DNA from: Candidatus Caenarcanales bacterium
GTDB lineage: Bacteria; Cyanobacteriota; Vampirovibrionia; LMEP-6097
Direction: 5' to 3'
NCBI GenBank assembly: GCA_022447685.1
Contig: JAKVAO010000023.1
Span: forward strand, 1 to 33,449
Length of the DNA: 33,449 nt
Shown: positions 1-6,731 of the stretch, one piece after another
Layout: every line of letters starts with the position of its first letter
Position numbering within the stretch: the stretch's first letter is position 1
Notes under the pieces: generated by a model
What the model was told of the DNA's origin: nothing
What the model saw: the letters and a program-made list of their open reading frames with translations, nothing else
Databases searched by the model: none
Program-made: the position numbers and the translations under genes

Positions 1-573
1 GAAGAGCATTTAGGAAATGATTATCAAGGAGTTGCTATTCATGACTGCCATTCTGCACAAAACAAAACAACTGCATCTAAACACCAACATTGTTTAGTCC
101 ACTATGATAGAGATTTACGTTATGTTATTGAAACAGAAAATTGTAAGTGGGCTGAAGCTTTTTATCATTTAACTCTTAATGCAAGACGAATTAGAGATAT
201 GATTTGGTCTGAAGATTACTCAAGTGAAGCAAGAAACAAAGTTATTCAATCACTGCATAAAGCTTTAGATCAAATCATGAAGATACCTGCATACAAGAAA
301 GAAGCTTACAAGCTTAAAAACAGGGTAGTTAAACACAGAGATAAAATACTAACCTTTTTAGATTATCCTGCTATGCCAGCAGATAACAATACCGCTGAAA
401 GAGCTATCAGAAATGCAAAAATTCATAGAAAAGTTTCAGGATGTTACAGAAATCCTCATGCTGCACAAAGATATGCTGTGATACTCTCCTGGATTGAAAC
501 TGCTAAAAGATTAGGACAATCTGCTATTCTAGCTTGTCAAAACATATTCCTCGCTAATTTTCAACTTACCTGA
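1..573 (+). CDS. IS66-family transposase, C-terminal part (5' end outside window)
   Basis: This is the C-terminal 190 residues of a DDE transposase that catalyses IS66 transposition. The frame is open from base 1 to the TGA at 571-573. The stretch PADNNTAERAIR, encoded near 370-410, is the hallmark IS66 motif and holds the catalytic Glu. The AIHDCHSA segment encoded near 34-57 fits the second catalytic Asp region. No frameshift or internal stop is visible in the part shown. Other IS66 open reading frames (TnpA/TnpB) would lie to the left. A shorter start at 199 is only an internal Met. Whether the element is still active cannot be judged from this half. Confidence 0.9.
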   Translation, partial: EEHLGNDYQGVAIHDCHSAQNKTTASKHQHCLVHYDRDLRYVIETENCKWAEAFYHLTLNARRIRDMIWSEDYSSEARNKVIQSLHKALDQIMKIPAYKKEAYKLKNRVVKHRDKILTFLDYPAMPADNNTAERAIRNAKIHRKVSGCYRNPHAAQRYAVILSWIETAKRLGQSAILACQNIFLANFQLT

Positions 574-581
574 GTAGTTAC
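1..581 (+). mobile_element. IS66-family insertion sequence, right end
   Basis: The window opens inside an IS66-type element. The transposase runs in from the left edge. The probable right terminus is the TTAC at 578-581, within CTGAGTAGTTAC at 570-581, so the transposase stop codon lies inside the terminal repeat. IS66 elements characteristically begin GTAA and end TTAC. The left end and the 8-bp target duplication partner are outside the window. The duplication candidate on this side is AAAAATGT at 582-589. The family is clear from the protein; the exact end is inferred. Confidence 0.7.
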
Positions 582-585
582 AAAA

Positions 586-1491
586 ATGTATATTAATGCA
601 GATAATGGCTATAACTCACTTTCTAAGACTATCTATGGTGATGGCTATAGGTCTAATGTTCCAGTACCAGATATGATAATTCATACTTTATGGGGCGATA
701 AACTTGATACCTCTAGGTCTTTCTCTTTGAGTTTAGATGAAATTAAACATGCTCTGAAACATGCATCTCTTTCATACAATTCTAGCTTTGCTAATTCACC
801 AGAATTTTTGAAAGACTTCGTGAGACTCTCTACTCAGGTTTCAGAATTTATAGGTTATTACGGAAACTATATTGGAACTAATGATGAGATATTCCAAATT
901 AAGTTAAAACGACTTGAGACTCTCATACAAAACTATGAAAATGGTGAGGATATCAATATTAAGGATGTTGAGAATCTTTTTTCTTTGAATCTCACTCAGG
1001 AACAAAGATTGAAGCTTGGTTATGATTATCAAAACATAGTTGATTCAATTGAAAAAGATCTTTGGAAAGAGGTTCTCCGAGATCTTAAGCAAGGTGAAGA
1101 TCTTCAACTAATCATTTCAGGTACTAAACGTGGTAAGGATGAGCTTTCAAAACGTTTGCAAGATGTCTCTAGTCCAGGAAATGTTAATACTACACTTTTA
1201 GGCTATCACCGCAATGTCACGAGAATGCCAGTTTCAAACCCAGAAGCCCCATACGCTTTTATTTTTACTCCAAGAAGAACTATGCGTGATATGTTATGTC
1301 GGATTCATATGTATTTGGTAAAGGAAACTAATCCAAAAGAAAATAGTGTTAGGATCAAAGATTCAGGTTTTATAGATAAGAAGCTGGATTTTGACTATTT
1401 AAATCATCACTATAAATTAAATATTCATAATTGGGACCTTGGTCAAGAAAATGAAGATATGGCAATTATTAATTTTGGCTCTGATAAATAG
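586..1491 (+). CDS. Unknown protein, probably 5'-truncated by the IS66 insertion
   Basis: I do not recognise this 301-residue frame. It is in phase with the transposase, 12 bases downstream of its TGA, and has no Shine-Dalgarno sequence before its first ATG, which overlaps the presumed IS target duplication. That suggests it is the C-terminal part of a longer gene cut by the insertion. The product has no signal peptide or membrane segment. It is charged and helix-rich in the middle (about residues 80-180), with a more beta-like end containing FIFTPRRTMRDML. Codon composition resembles the neighbours. Its last 23 bases overlap the 3' end of the convergent dehydratase gene. It is plausibly coding because of its length, but may be a non-expressed remnant. 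Confidence 0.5.
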   Translation: MYINADNGYNSLSKTIYGDGYRSNVPVPDMIIHTLWGDKLDTSRSFSLSLDEIKHALKHASLSYNSSFANSPEFLKDFVRLSTQVSEFIGYYGNYIGTNDEIFQIKLKRLETLIQNYENGEDINIKDVENLFSLNLTQEQRLKLGYDYQNIVDSIEKDLWKEVLRDLKQGEDLQLIISGTKRGKDELSKRLQDVSSPGNVNTTLLGYHRNVTRMPVSNPEAPYAFIFTPRRTMRDMLCRIHMYLVKETNPKENSVRIKDSGFIDKKLDFDYLNHHYKLNIHNWDLGQENEDMAIINFGSDK

Positions 1492-3361
1492 GTGAGCTTA
1501 ATAAATTAATTACAGATTGATTGTCATTACTACTAGCAGCAAGCTTTAGCTTATCAATTTGTTGCTTTAACTCCTCTTCTCCAATTTCTTCAATCCTTGC
1601 TTTGAAGATTTTATCTGTAAGCTTGGAATCTATAAATTCTTCCGAGGTGAGTAGTTCTTCATACATCTTCTCTCCAGGTCTCATTCCTGTAAACTCAATA
1701 TCAACATCTGCTTCAGAGAAACCAGAAAGCTTAATGAATTGCTTGGCTAGTTCATAGATATTTATTGGTTCTCCCATGTCTAGTACCATGATTTCACCAG
1801 AATGCGCCTTGGATGCAGCTTGTATTACAAGCTGAGATGCTTCTGGTATAGTCATAAAATATCTAATGGCTTTAGGGTCGGTAACTGTGATAGACTTACC
1901 ATCTTCTATCTGCTTTTGCCAGACTGTGATTACTGAACCTCTACTGCCTAGAACATTACCAAACCTAACTGCTGTGAATTTGGTTTCTTGGTTCTGCTTT
2001 GCATTAGTTAATAAAAGCTTTTCAGCTAGTCTTTTGGTTTTACCCATTATACTAGTTGGGTTGACAGCTTTATCTGTGCTGATAAGTACAAAGTTCTTTA
2101 CTTTATATTTACTTGCAAGTTGCATGAGCTTGTTGCTGCCAAGTACATTGTTCTCAAAAGCCTCACATGGGTTCTGTTCCATGAGGTAAACGTGTTTGTG
2201 GGCAGCGGCGTGATATATGATGTCTGGTTTGAACTCAGAGATTATATGCTCCATACGAGTTTGATTGCAGATGTCACAGATTTTAGTGCTTAATTCTATC
2301 TCTTTATTTAAACTACTTTTGAGTCTTTCTAGGTCTTGTTTGGACTCAAATATTGAGTTTTCCCCTTTGCCTAAGAGGCAAAGCTTGGCAATATTACCGT
2401 GACTCATTAATTGTTTGCATAGCTCTCTTCCTATAGAGCCTCCTGCACCAGTTACCAAAACTTTCTTGTCTTTTAGGAAATCAAGAATTTCTGGAGTGTC
2501 TAGGTTGATTTCTTCTCTTCCCAGGAGATCTTCCATACTTAGTTTGCGGATTTCTCTGATATCAACCTGTCCTCCAGCAAGCTGATCGACAGATGGAACT
2601 ATTCTTACGTCCACTCCAGTTTCATTGCAAAGTAAACTAATGCGTTTTTTTTCTTTGAAGGTAAAGCTAGGCACTGCGATTATGATCTGCTCAATTGCAA
2701 GTTCATCTACCCAATACTTTACATCTTCAATAGCTCCTTTGACACTGATAGAACCAATTATATTCATACCATGTTTCTTTTTATCGTCATCTAATATTGC
2801 TTTGATTTCTAATCCAAGCTCCGGATGGCTCTTTATAGCTTCAATGACTTGAATTCCACCTTCTCCTGCTCCTATTACTAGTGTTGCTTTGCTTGATTGT
2901 GATAGAGTCTTGAGTCTTTCTTTTATATTGTTTTGTTCTTTTAAGTAAAACCTTAGAAGGCGTATTGAAGCTAAAGCACATAAGCTTAAGAAGAAATCTA
3001 TGATAATGATCCCAAAGGAAATTGCAAGTAAATCATGCTTAGCTGGGCTTATACCGGCTATGAATCTAGGCAGGCTTATGATCAGGGAGGATATTACTAA
3101 TGCTTGCCCGAGTTGAATTAGATCTTCTACTTTTGTGTAACGCCAGAATTTTTTGTAAACCCCAGTTAAGCTTAGGCATATAAACTTAATAATTACTACA
3201 ATTCCAATCACCTTAAAAAGCTGTTCATTTAGTATGAAATCAGTAGTTTCAGTAGTTTCTAAGCCAAGTATTCTTAAATTAGTCGCAGCAATAAAGGAAA
3301 AAGCGACAGTGCTTAAGTCAAGTAAAATCCTGGTGAAATTTTTGGTGTTGTTAACTATCAT
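1469..3361 (-). CDS. Membrane-bound nucleotide-sugar 4,6-dehydratase (WbpM/PglF/CapD type)
   Basis: This 630-residue protein has the full architecture of the large membrane-bound UDP-sugar 4,6-dehydratases that start UDP-QuiNAc or bacillosamine synthesis for surface polysaccharide or glycoprotein. It has four hydrophobic segments within residues 1-140, a first Rossmann-like domain (VIGAGEGG near 162-169) and a catalytic SDR domain with GAGGSIG at 305-311. The active-site stretch STDKAVNPTSIMGKTK (428-443) has Met439 where classical SDRs have Tyr, then Lys443. That MxxxK arrangement is the WbpM variant. RPGEKMYEEL near 561-570 is the usual family C-terminal motif. It lies 51 bp downstream of the DUF1521-like gene on the same strand, so the two could be cotranscribed. 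The exact sugar product cannot be told. Confidence 0.9.
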   Translation of the reverse strand: MIVNNTKNFTRILLDLSTVAFSFIAATNLRILGLETTETTDFILNEQLFKVIGIVVIIKFICLSLTGVYKKFWRYTKVEDLIQLGQALVISSLIISLPRFIAGISPAKHDLLAISFGIIIIDFFLSLCALASIRLLRFYLKEQNNIKERLKTLSQSSKATLVIGAGEGGIQVIEAIKSHPELGLEIKAILDDDKKKHGMNIIGSISVKGAIEDVKYWVDELAIEQIIIAVPSFTFKEKKRISLLCNETGVDVRIVPSVDQLAGGQVDIREIRKLSMEDLLGREEINLDTPEILDFLKDKKVLVTGAGGSIGRELCKQLMSHGNIAKLCLLGKGENSIFESKQDLERLKSSLNKEIELSTKICDICNQTRMEHIISEFKPDIIYHAAAHKHVYLMEQNPCEAFENNVLGSNKLMQLASKYKVKNFVLISTDKAVNPTSIMGKTKRLAEKLLLTNAKQNQETKFTAVRFGNVLGSRGSVITVWQKQIEDGKSITVTDPKAIRYFMTIPEASQLVIQAASKAHSGEIMVLDMGEPINIYELAKQFIKLSGFSEADVDIEFTGMRPGEKMYEELLTSEEFIDSKLTDKIFKARIEEIGEEELKQQIDKLKLAASSNDNQSVINLLSSPIYQSQN

Positions 3362-3371
3362 CTTTGTTGAT

Positions 3372-3390
3372 GTACTTTACTAGAAAGTAC
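3372..3390 (-). promoter_or_regulatory. Hairpin or operator-like inverted repeat before the dehydratase gene
   Basis: GTACTTT and AAAGTAC form a perfect 7-bp inverted repeat around a 5-base centre. It ends 10 bases upstream of the dehydratase ATG, in the 51-bp gap behind the DUF1521-like gene. No U-run follows it on the minus strand, so it is not an obvious intrinsic terminator. It could be an operator, a translational hairpin or a processing site. Confidence 0.35.
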
Positions 3391-3412
3391 ATTACTTTAT
3401 TTTAAAGCAAAT

Positions 3413-5095
3413 TTAAGTCTCAGATGCTAGAACTTCTTGATATTTAGCTGTTACTTCACTAGATAAAGTATCAAAATTAGCTTGGCTAGAATTGAGAGCT
3501 ATGCTAAATTCACCTGCTTCATCGTCTTTGCCTGCATATTTAGCTTGTGCCTCCTGGGCTTGATAGTTAATTATGTCTATTGCAAGATTGTTCTGTTCAA
3601 TAAGAAGTTGATGGTATTCAGCTATTAAATTATCTGCTTTATTTTGCTCTAGAAGCTCTAATAATTGTATTTCTTGAGAGTTACTAAGTGAGTTTTGAGC
3701 ATTGAAAAGCTCAGGATTTGAAGCTTTGTAATTATTGAATTTATTTACTGTTGTTTCTGAGTAGTTATAGGTTGCAACTTGGCTCATGTCAAACTCATCT
3801 GAGCTTTGGGAGATAGCAAGAGATGCGAGTTCAGATATTGCTACCTCGTCACCATATTGTCCATCAAAGGATTTGTTCTCCATGTAGCTATTTTCGCCTC
3901 TGAATTTTTCATTGAGAACATCATGCCATGTATTGGTTTCTGTGTTGAGAACTGCAAAGCCACCTTCGCCACCATTGGCTTCTTCTGAATATGCAAATGT
4001 TGCAGCACCAACACCTTTCCCAAAGGTAAATGCATCGAAGTTCTTAACTTCGACGACTTCTTTTTCAAGACTGTTTTTTTTGTCACTTAAATCCCGTCCA
4101 GTGTGTAAGGTTTTATCACCGTATTCTATATAAAGTCCTCTGGTGTAATATATTCCACTACCCTTGCCGTCCTCTACTGAGTTTAATCGAATAATAGTCC
4201 CATCATCGAGGATCATAGTTGAGTCATCACCGAAATGAAAATCGTCGTGTCCATCATTGTTTTCATCTACATGTGGATCACCCCAAACTCTAACAATATC
4301 TTTGCCATTATCATCAGTTATTATGACTTGGTCGCCCCCCTTGTTGGTATCTGTTTTGATTGTATAGCCACCAGCAGTGGTGAATGTCGCCCAGCCTTTC
4401 TCCCCAACAAAACCGTTTAAGTCATCTTCTATAAATGGATCTTGATCAAGAGTGTTCTTGTCTTCTTGTTCGAAAAGGTGTTCTACAATTTTGTTGCCGT
4501 CGTCTAGGCTAGTAACTCCGTCACCATCAATGTCATAATAGCCCTGCTCCACTACATCTAGAAGTGCATTCTGGCTTGTGGCATCAAGATCTATGAAAGG
4601 TTCATGAATAGGTAGTTCCCCAAAATTATCAACATTGTTATGTTTCGCTATAGCCCCATAGATTAATAAACCTTCTTGTAATGGTGCTGATTCACCGTCT
4701 TTGATATCAAAAAGTCCAAACTCTAAAAGTTGATTCAAGTATGCTTCTTGCTCCTCTTCACTTTCTTGTAAATTATTTTCTGAATTGTTTATTTTTTGTG
4801 TAGTCGTATTTGAGTTAGCTGCAAGCCCAGTATTGCTTTTAAGGTCAACGTCGATAAAATCTTCTTCTTGACTTTCTTCGTCAAGAATATTGAGAATCTC
4901 TTGTTTATTTTCAATAATATTATCTTCGGCACTAGCTATTTCATCTGTTGATGCAAGCTCACTTAAACTTAGAGTAGACTCATCTGTATGGTCATTTGCT
5001 TGATTTGCTAATACCTGTCCTTGTCTGGCTAATTCATCATTAGCCTCCATTGTTGTAAATGGATCCAGTTGCGTATTTGTGGTTTGTAAATCCAC
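3413..5095 (-). CDS. DUF1521-like protein with self-cleavage GDPH motif and EF-hand-like loop
   Basis: This 560-residue acidic protein has a GTG start fixed by a strong GGAGGT ribosome site. Residues 241-340 match the pattern of the DUF1521 domain. A VRVWGDPHVDE motif lies at about 268-278, followed by an Asp/Asn-rich stretch and beta-rich sequence. In Bradyrhizobium NopE1 this domain cleaves itself between Asp and Pro of GDPH when calcium binds. The equivalent bond here is Asp273-Pro274. An EF-hand or dockerin-like loop (Asp188, Asp190, Asp192, Gly193, Asp199) lies upstream. The N-terminal ~120 residues and C-terminal ~120 residues are low-complexity or helical. There is no N-terminal signal peptide. 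No type III secretion genes are in the window, so the export route is unknown. Domain assignment is by motif; cleavage is inferred. Confidence 0.7.
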   Translation of the reverse strand: MDLQTTNTQLDPFTTMEANDELARQGQVLANQANDHTDESTLSLSELASTDEIASAEDNIIENKQEILNILDEESQEEDFIDVDLKSNTGLAANSNTTTQKINNSENNLQESEEEQEAYLNQLLEFGLFDIKDGESAPLQEGLLIYGAIAKHNNVDNFGELPIHEPFIDLDATSQNALLDVVEQGYYDIDGDGVTSLDDGNKIVEHLFEQEDKNTLDQDPFIEDDLNGFVGEKGWATFTTAGGYTIKTDTNKGGDQVIITDDNGKDIVRVWGDPHVDENNDGHDDFHFGDDSTMILDDGTIIRLNSVEDGKGSGIYYTRGLYIEYGDKTLHTGRDLSDKKNSLEKEVVEVKNFDAFTFGKGVGAATFAYSEEANGGEGGFAVLNTETNTWHDVLNEKFRGENSYMENKSFDGQYGDEVAISELASLAISQSSDEFDMSQVATYNYSETTVNKFNNYKASNPELFNAQNSLSNSQEIQLLELLEQNKADNLIAEYHQLLIEQNNLAIDIINYQAQEAQAKYAGKDDEAGEFSIALNSSQANFDTLSSEVTAKYQEVLASET

Positions 5096-5101
5096 TCAAA
5101 T

Positions 5102-5107
5102 ACCTCC
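5102..5107 (-). promoter_or_regulatory. Strong Shine-Dalgarno fixing the GTG start of the DUF1521-like gene
   Basis: GGAGGT on the minus strand lies six bases upstream of the GTG at 5095-5093. It is one of the few canonical ribosome sites in the window, and it supports GTG rather than a downstream ATG as the start. Confidence 0.7.
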
Positions 5108-5171
5108 GCATTTCCCTCTCTCGTACTTTGCATAACTAACATATCTTATTTAAATATGCGTTAAGTCTGTA

Positions 5172-6329
5172 TTAATCAATACTTGTTAAAGCCTCTATTA
5201 ATCTAAGGTTTTCGTGTCTTTGACCAATGGTGACTCTAATACTTTTCTCGGATACTGAGTGTGCTTTTCTAAGTATTATGCCTTTGGATTTTAGAATTTC
5301 TAATAAATCATCTGCGTTTAACTTTTTGGATTCTGGGATTTGAAATAGTAAGAAATTAGCATGACTTGGGTAGCAAAAATATCCTAGTTTAGTTAGAGAA
5401 TCAACTAAGTATGGTTTTTCTTGATTATTATTATCTATGATTTTCTGTAGATGTTCTTTATCTTCTAGCGCTGCCTTAGCTGCTTTTAGACTTGGCTTGG
5501 CGCAGAGAAACGGTGTGTTGTATTTAAGGTAAAGTTCTTGTAGTTCTTTGTGCAAGAGAGCATAGCCTACTCTATAGCCTGCAAGTCCATATACTTTTGA
5601 GAAAGTATAGCCGATCACAGTGTTGGGGTACTCTGAGATTAATTCACGGAAATCATTAGTTTTCCTATCGGTAAATTCTATATAGGCATGATCTATGAAC
5701 AAAACTATATTTTCCTGTTCGCAGAATTTAGCTAATTCCTCTAGATCTTCTCTTTGCACAAGTGTTCCTGTGGGATTATTAGGGCTACATATAAAAATGA
5801 TTTTTACTTGGCTAGAAGTTTCTTCCTGGTGCTGGTAGATTTTCTCTTTCAATCCCTCTAAATTTGGATAAAAATTTTCGGTATCTCTACCTAAATCTAG
5901 AATTTTCAGACCTTCTCTAAGAGCAGCAAAGCTATAAAAATCAAAGCTTGGAGAGAAATTGACAATGCTGTCACCTTTTTCACAGAATAGGTTTAATATT
6001 TGTTCTATGATTCTATCCATGCCGTTACCAACTACAATACCAAGCTCTTGCATGGATATGTCTTCAGCAAAGGATTTCTCTAAGGCATTTATTAGTTCGC
6101 TTGACTGTGGTTCGTCGTAGAAATTAGAACTGCTGGCTGCCCTTTGGGCAGCATCTATAGCTTTTGGGCTTGCACCTATAGTACTTTCATTGCCTGCAAG
6201 TCTTAATATTTCTTCTCTTTTGAAGCCGTATTTGGCGATTAATTCCTCAAAAGTAGCTCCAGCTTTATAGCTAGCTTTCGAGTCTAAGCATGGTTTTAGT
6301 TTATATTGCTTGCTAGTCTTTGGATTCAT
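5172..6329 (-). CDS. hisC: Histidinol-phosphate aminotransferase
   Basis: This is a PLP-dependent class I/II aminotransferase of 385 residues, near the usual HisC length of 350-380. It converts imidazole-acetol phosphate and glutamate to histidinol phosphate in histidine synthesis. Visible family features are RLAGNES near 43-49, the NNPTG loop at 184-188, Asp213 and Tyr216 that contact PLP, and the Schiff-base Lys245 in TFSKVYGLAGYRVGY. Many HisC-like enzymes also act on aromatic keto acids, so a broader role is possible. No other his genes are nearby. A TATAAT 11 bases upstream of the ATG suggests its own promoter and an almost leaderless mRNA, separate from the terminated transcript further upstream. 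Confidence 0.9.
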   Translation of the reverse strand: MNPKTSKQYKLKPCLDSKASYKAGATFEELIAKYGFKREEILRLAGNESTIGASPKAIDAAQRAASSSNFYDEPQSSELINALEKSFAEDISMQELGIVVGNGMDRIIEQILNLFCEKGDSIVNFSPSFDFYSFAALREGLKILDLGRDTENFYPNLEGLKEKIYQHQEETSSQVKIIFICSPNNPTGTLVQREDLEELAKFCEQENIVLFIDHAYIEFTDRKTNDFRELISEYPNTVIGYTFSKVYGLAGYRVGYALLHKELQELYLKYNTPFLCAKPSLKAAKAALEDKEHLQKIIDNNNQEKPYLVDSLTKLGYFCYPSHANFLLFQIPESKKLNADDLLEILKSKGIILRKAHSVSEKSIRVTIGQRHENLRLIEALTSID

Positions 6330-6340
6330 AGCTATGAATA

Positions 6341-6346
6341 ATTATA
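6341..6346 (-). promoter_or_regulatory. Putative -10 box of hisC
   Basis: A perfect TATAAT on the minus strand lies 11 bases before the hisC ATG, giving a predicted leader of only a few bases. No good -35 hexamer was recognised. Confidence 0.5.
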
Positions 6347-6373
6347 TACTTTCTTAGCTATGAGAGTTTCTTC

Positions 6374-6404
6374 AATAAAAAACAGCCCCAGGAAGGGGCT
6401 GTTT
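6374..6404 (-). terminator. Rho-independent terminator, minus strand
   Basis: AACAGCCCC and GGGGCTGTT (6381-6389 and 6395-6403) form a perfect 9-bp GC-rich stem around a five-base loop. Read on the minus strand the stem is followed at once by a run of six T, then A. On the plus strand there is no T-run, so it terminates a minus-strand transcript arriving from 6405-6700, where no protein gene of normal size exists. Confidence 0.85.
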
Positions 6405-6552
6405 GGTCGAACGATGCCTATAATTTTGTGCTCGTTCTCTCACGTACTGTCTTAGTTGATAAGACATTAGAGGGTACTCATTACGCAGGCAGCACAGATC
6501 TCATTACGATTAAGGTCACTAATTTTTAGTTTTTAACCTTAACGTTAAATTG

Positions 6553-6585
6553 CTATTCTGGGTGAATAAAACTGTGTGTAATCAT
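6553..6585 (-). CDS. Possible 10-residue leader peptide
   Basis: On the minus strand an ATG with a good ribosome site (AGAGAGG, five bases upstream) opens the frame MITHSFIHPE followed by TAG. It lies inside the candidate RNA, 224 bases upstream of hisC. Two of ten residues are His, which is suggestive but weak for a histidine attenuator peptide, where a His run is expected. It could also be chance. Confidence 0.25.
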   Translation of the reverse strand: MITHSFIHPE

Positions 6586-6692
6586 GACATCCTCTCTTTG
6601 ATTAATCTCTCATCATTTAATCTGTTGTACGTATAGCGGTATTATGTTAAGACCGAATTGAGCTTTACGTTTTTTTTATTTGGTTTCAGGGG

Positions 6693-6698
6693 TATAAT
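6693..6698 (+). promoter_or_regulatory. Putative -10 box of the glcDEF operon
   Basis: A perfect TATAAT at 6693-6698 sits 33 bases before the glcD ATG, so glcD has a normal short leader. The upstream -35 region is T-rich without a clear TTGACA. No strong ribosome site precedes the ATG; CAGG at 6717-6720 is the nearest. Confidence 0.5.
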
Positions 6699-6731
6699 CT
6701 TATTAAGTGAAGTTTTCAGGCTTTTAAAACA

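Larger units (their letters stand above)
6374..6630 (-). ncRNA. Candidate structured non-coding RNA or leader upstream of hisC
   Basis: The 402 bp between hisC and glcD hold no long open frame but end, on the minus strand, in a strong intrinsic terminator. Reading the minus strand, I see a hairpin TTAAGGT...ACCTTAA (about 6544-6512). Next is a rod closed by TGTGCT...AGCACA (about 6497-6428) with CTCT/AGAG and a perfect GTCTTA-tcaac-TAAGAC tip. A GAACGA...TCGTTC hairpin follows, and then the terminator. The rod-and-bubble outline is loosely 6S-like, but I recognise no known RNA family. The 5' end is a guess (a CATAAT or TATACG near 6630-6650 could be its -10). It may instead be a long hisC leader. 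Confidence 0.45.

Noticed and set aside
1866..2189. Plus-strand frames antisense to the dehydratase gene
   Set aside because: Antisense to strongly conserved SDR motifs; hydrophobic translation is typical of shadows.
3841..4086. Minus-strand 81-codon frame inside the DUF1521-like gene
   Set aside because: Shadow of the real frame; basic composition and no ribosome site.
6395..6440. Plus-strand GGGGCTGTTTGG resembling the 5' end of tmRNA
   Set aside because: The partner CAGCCCC is directly upstream as a tight terminator stem, and no tag-peptide frame, TPsiC arm or CCA end is present.
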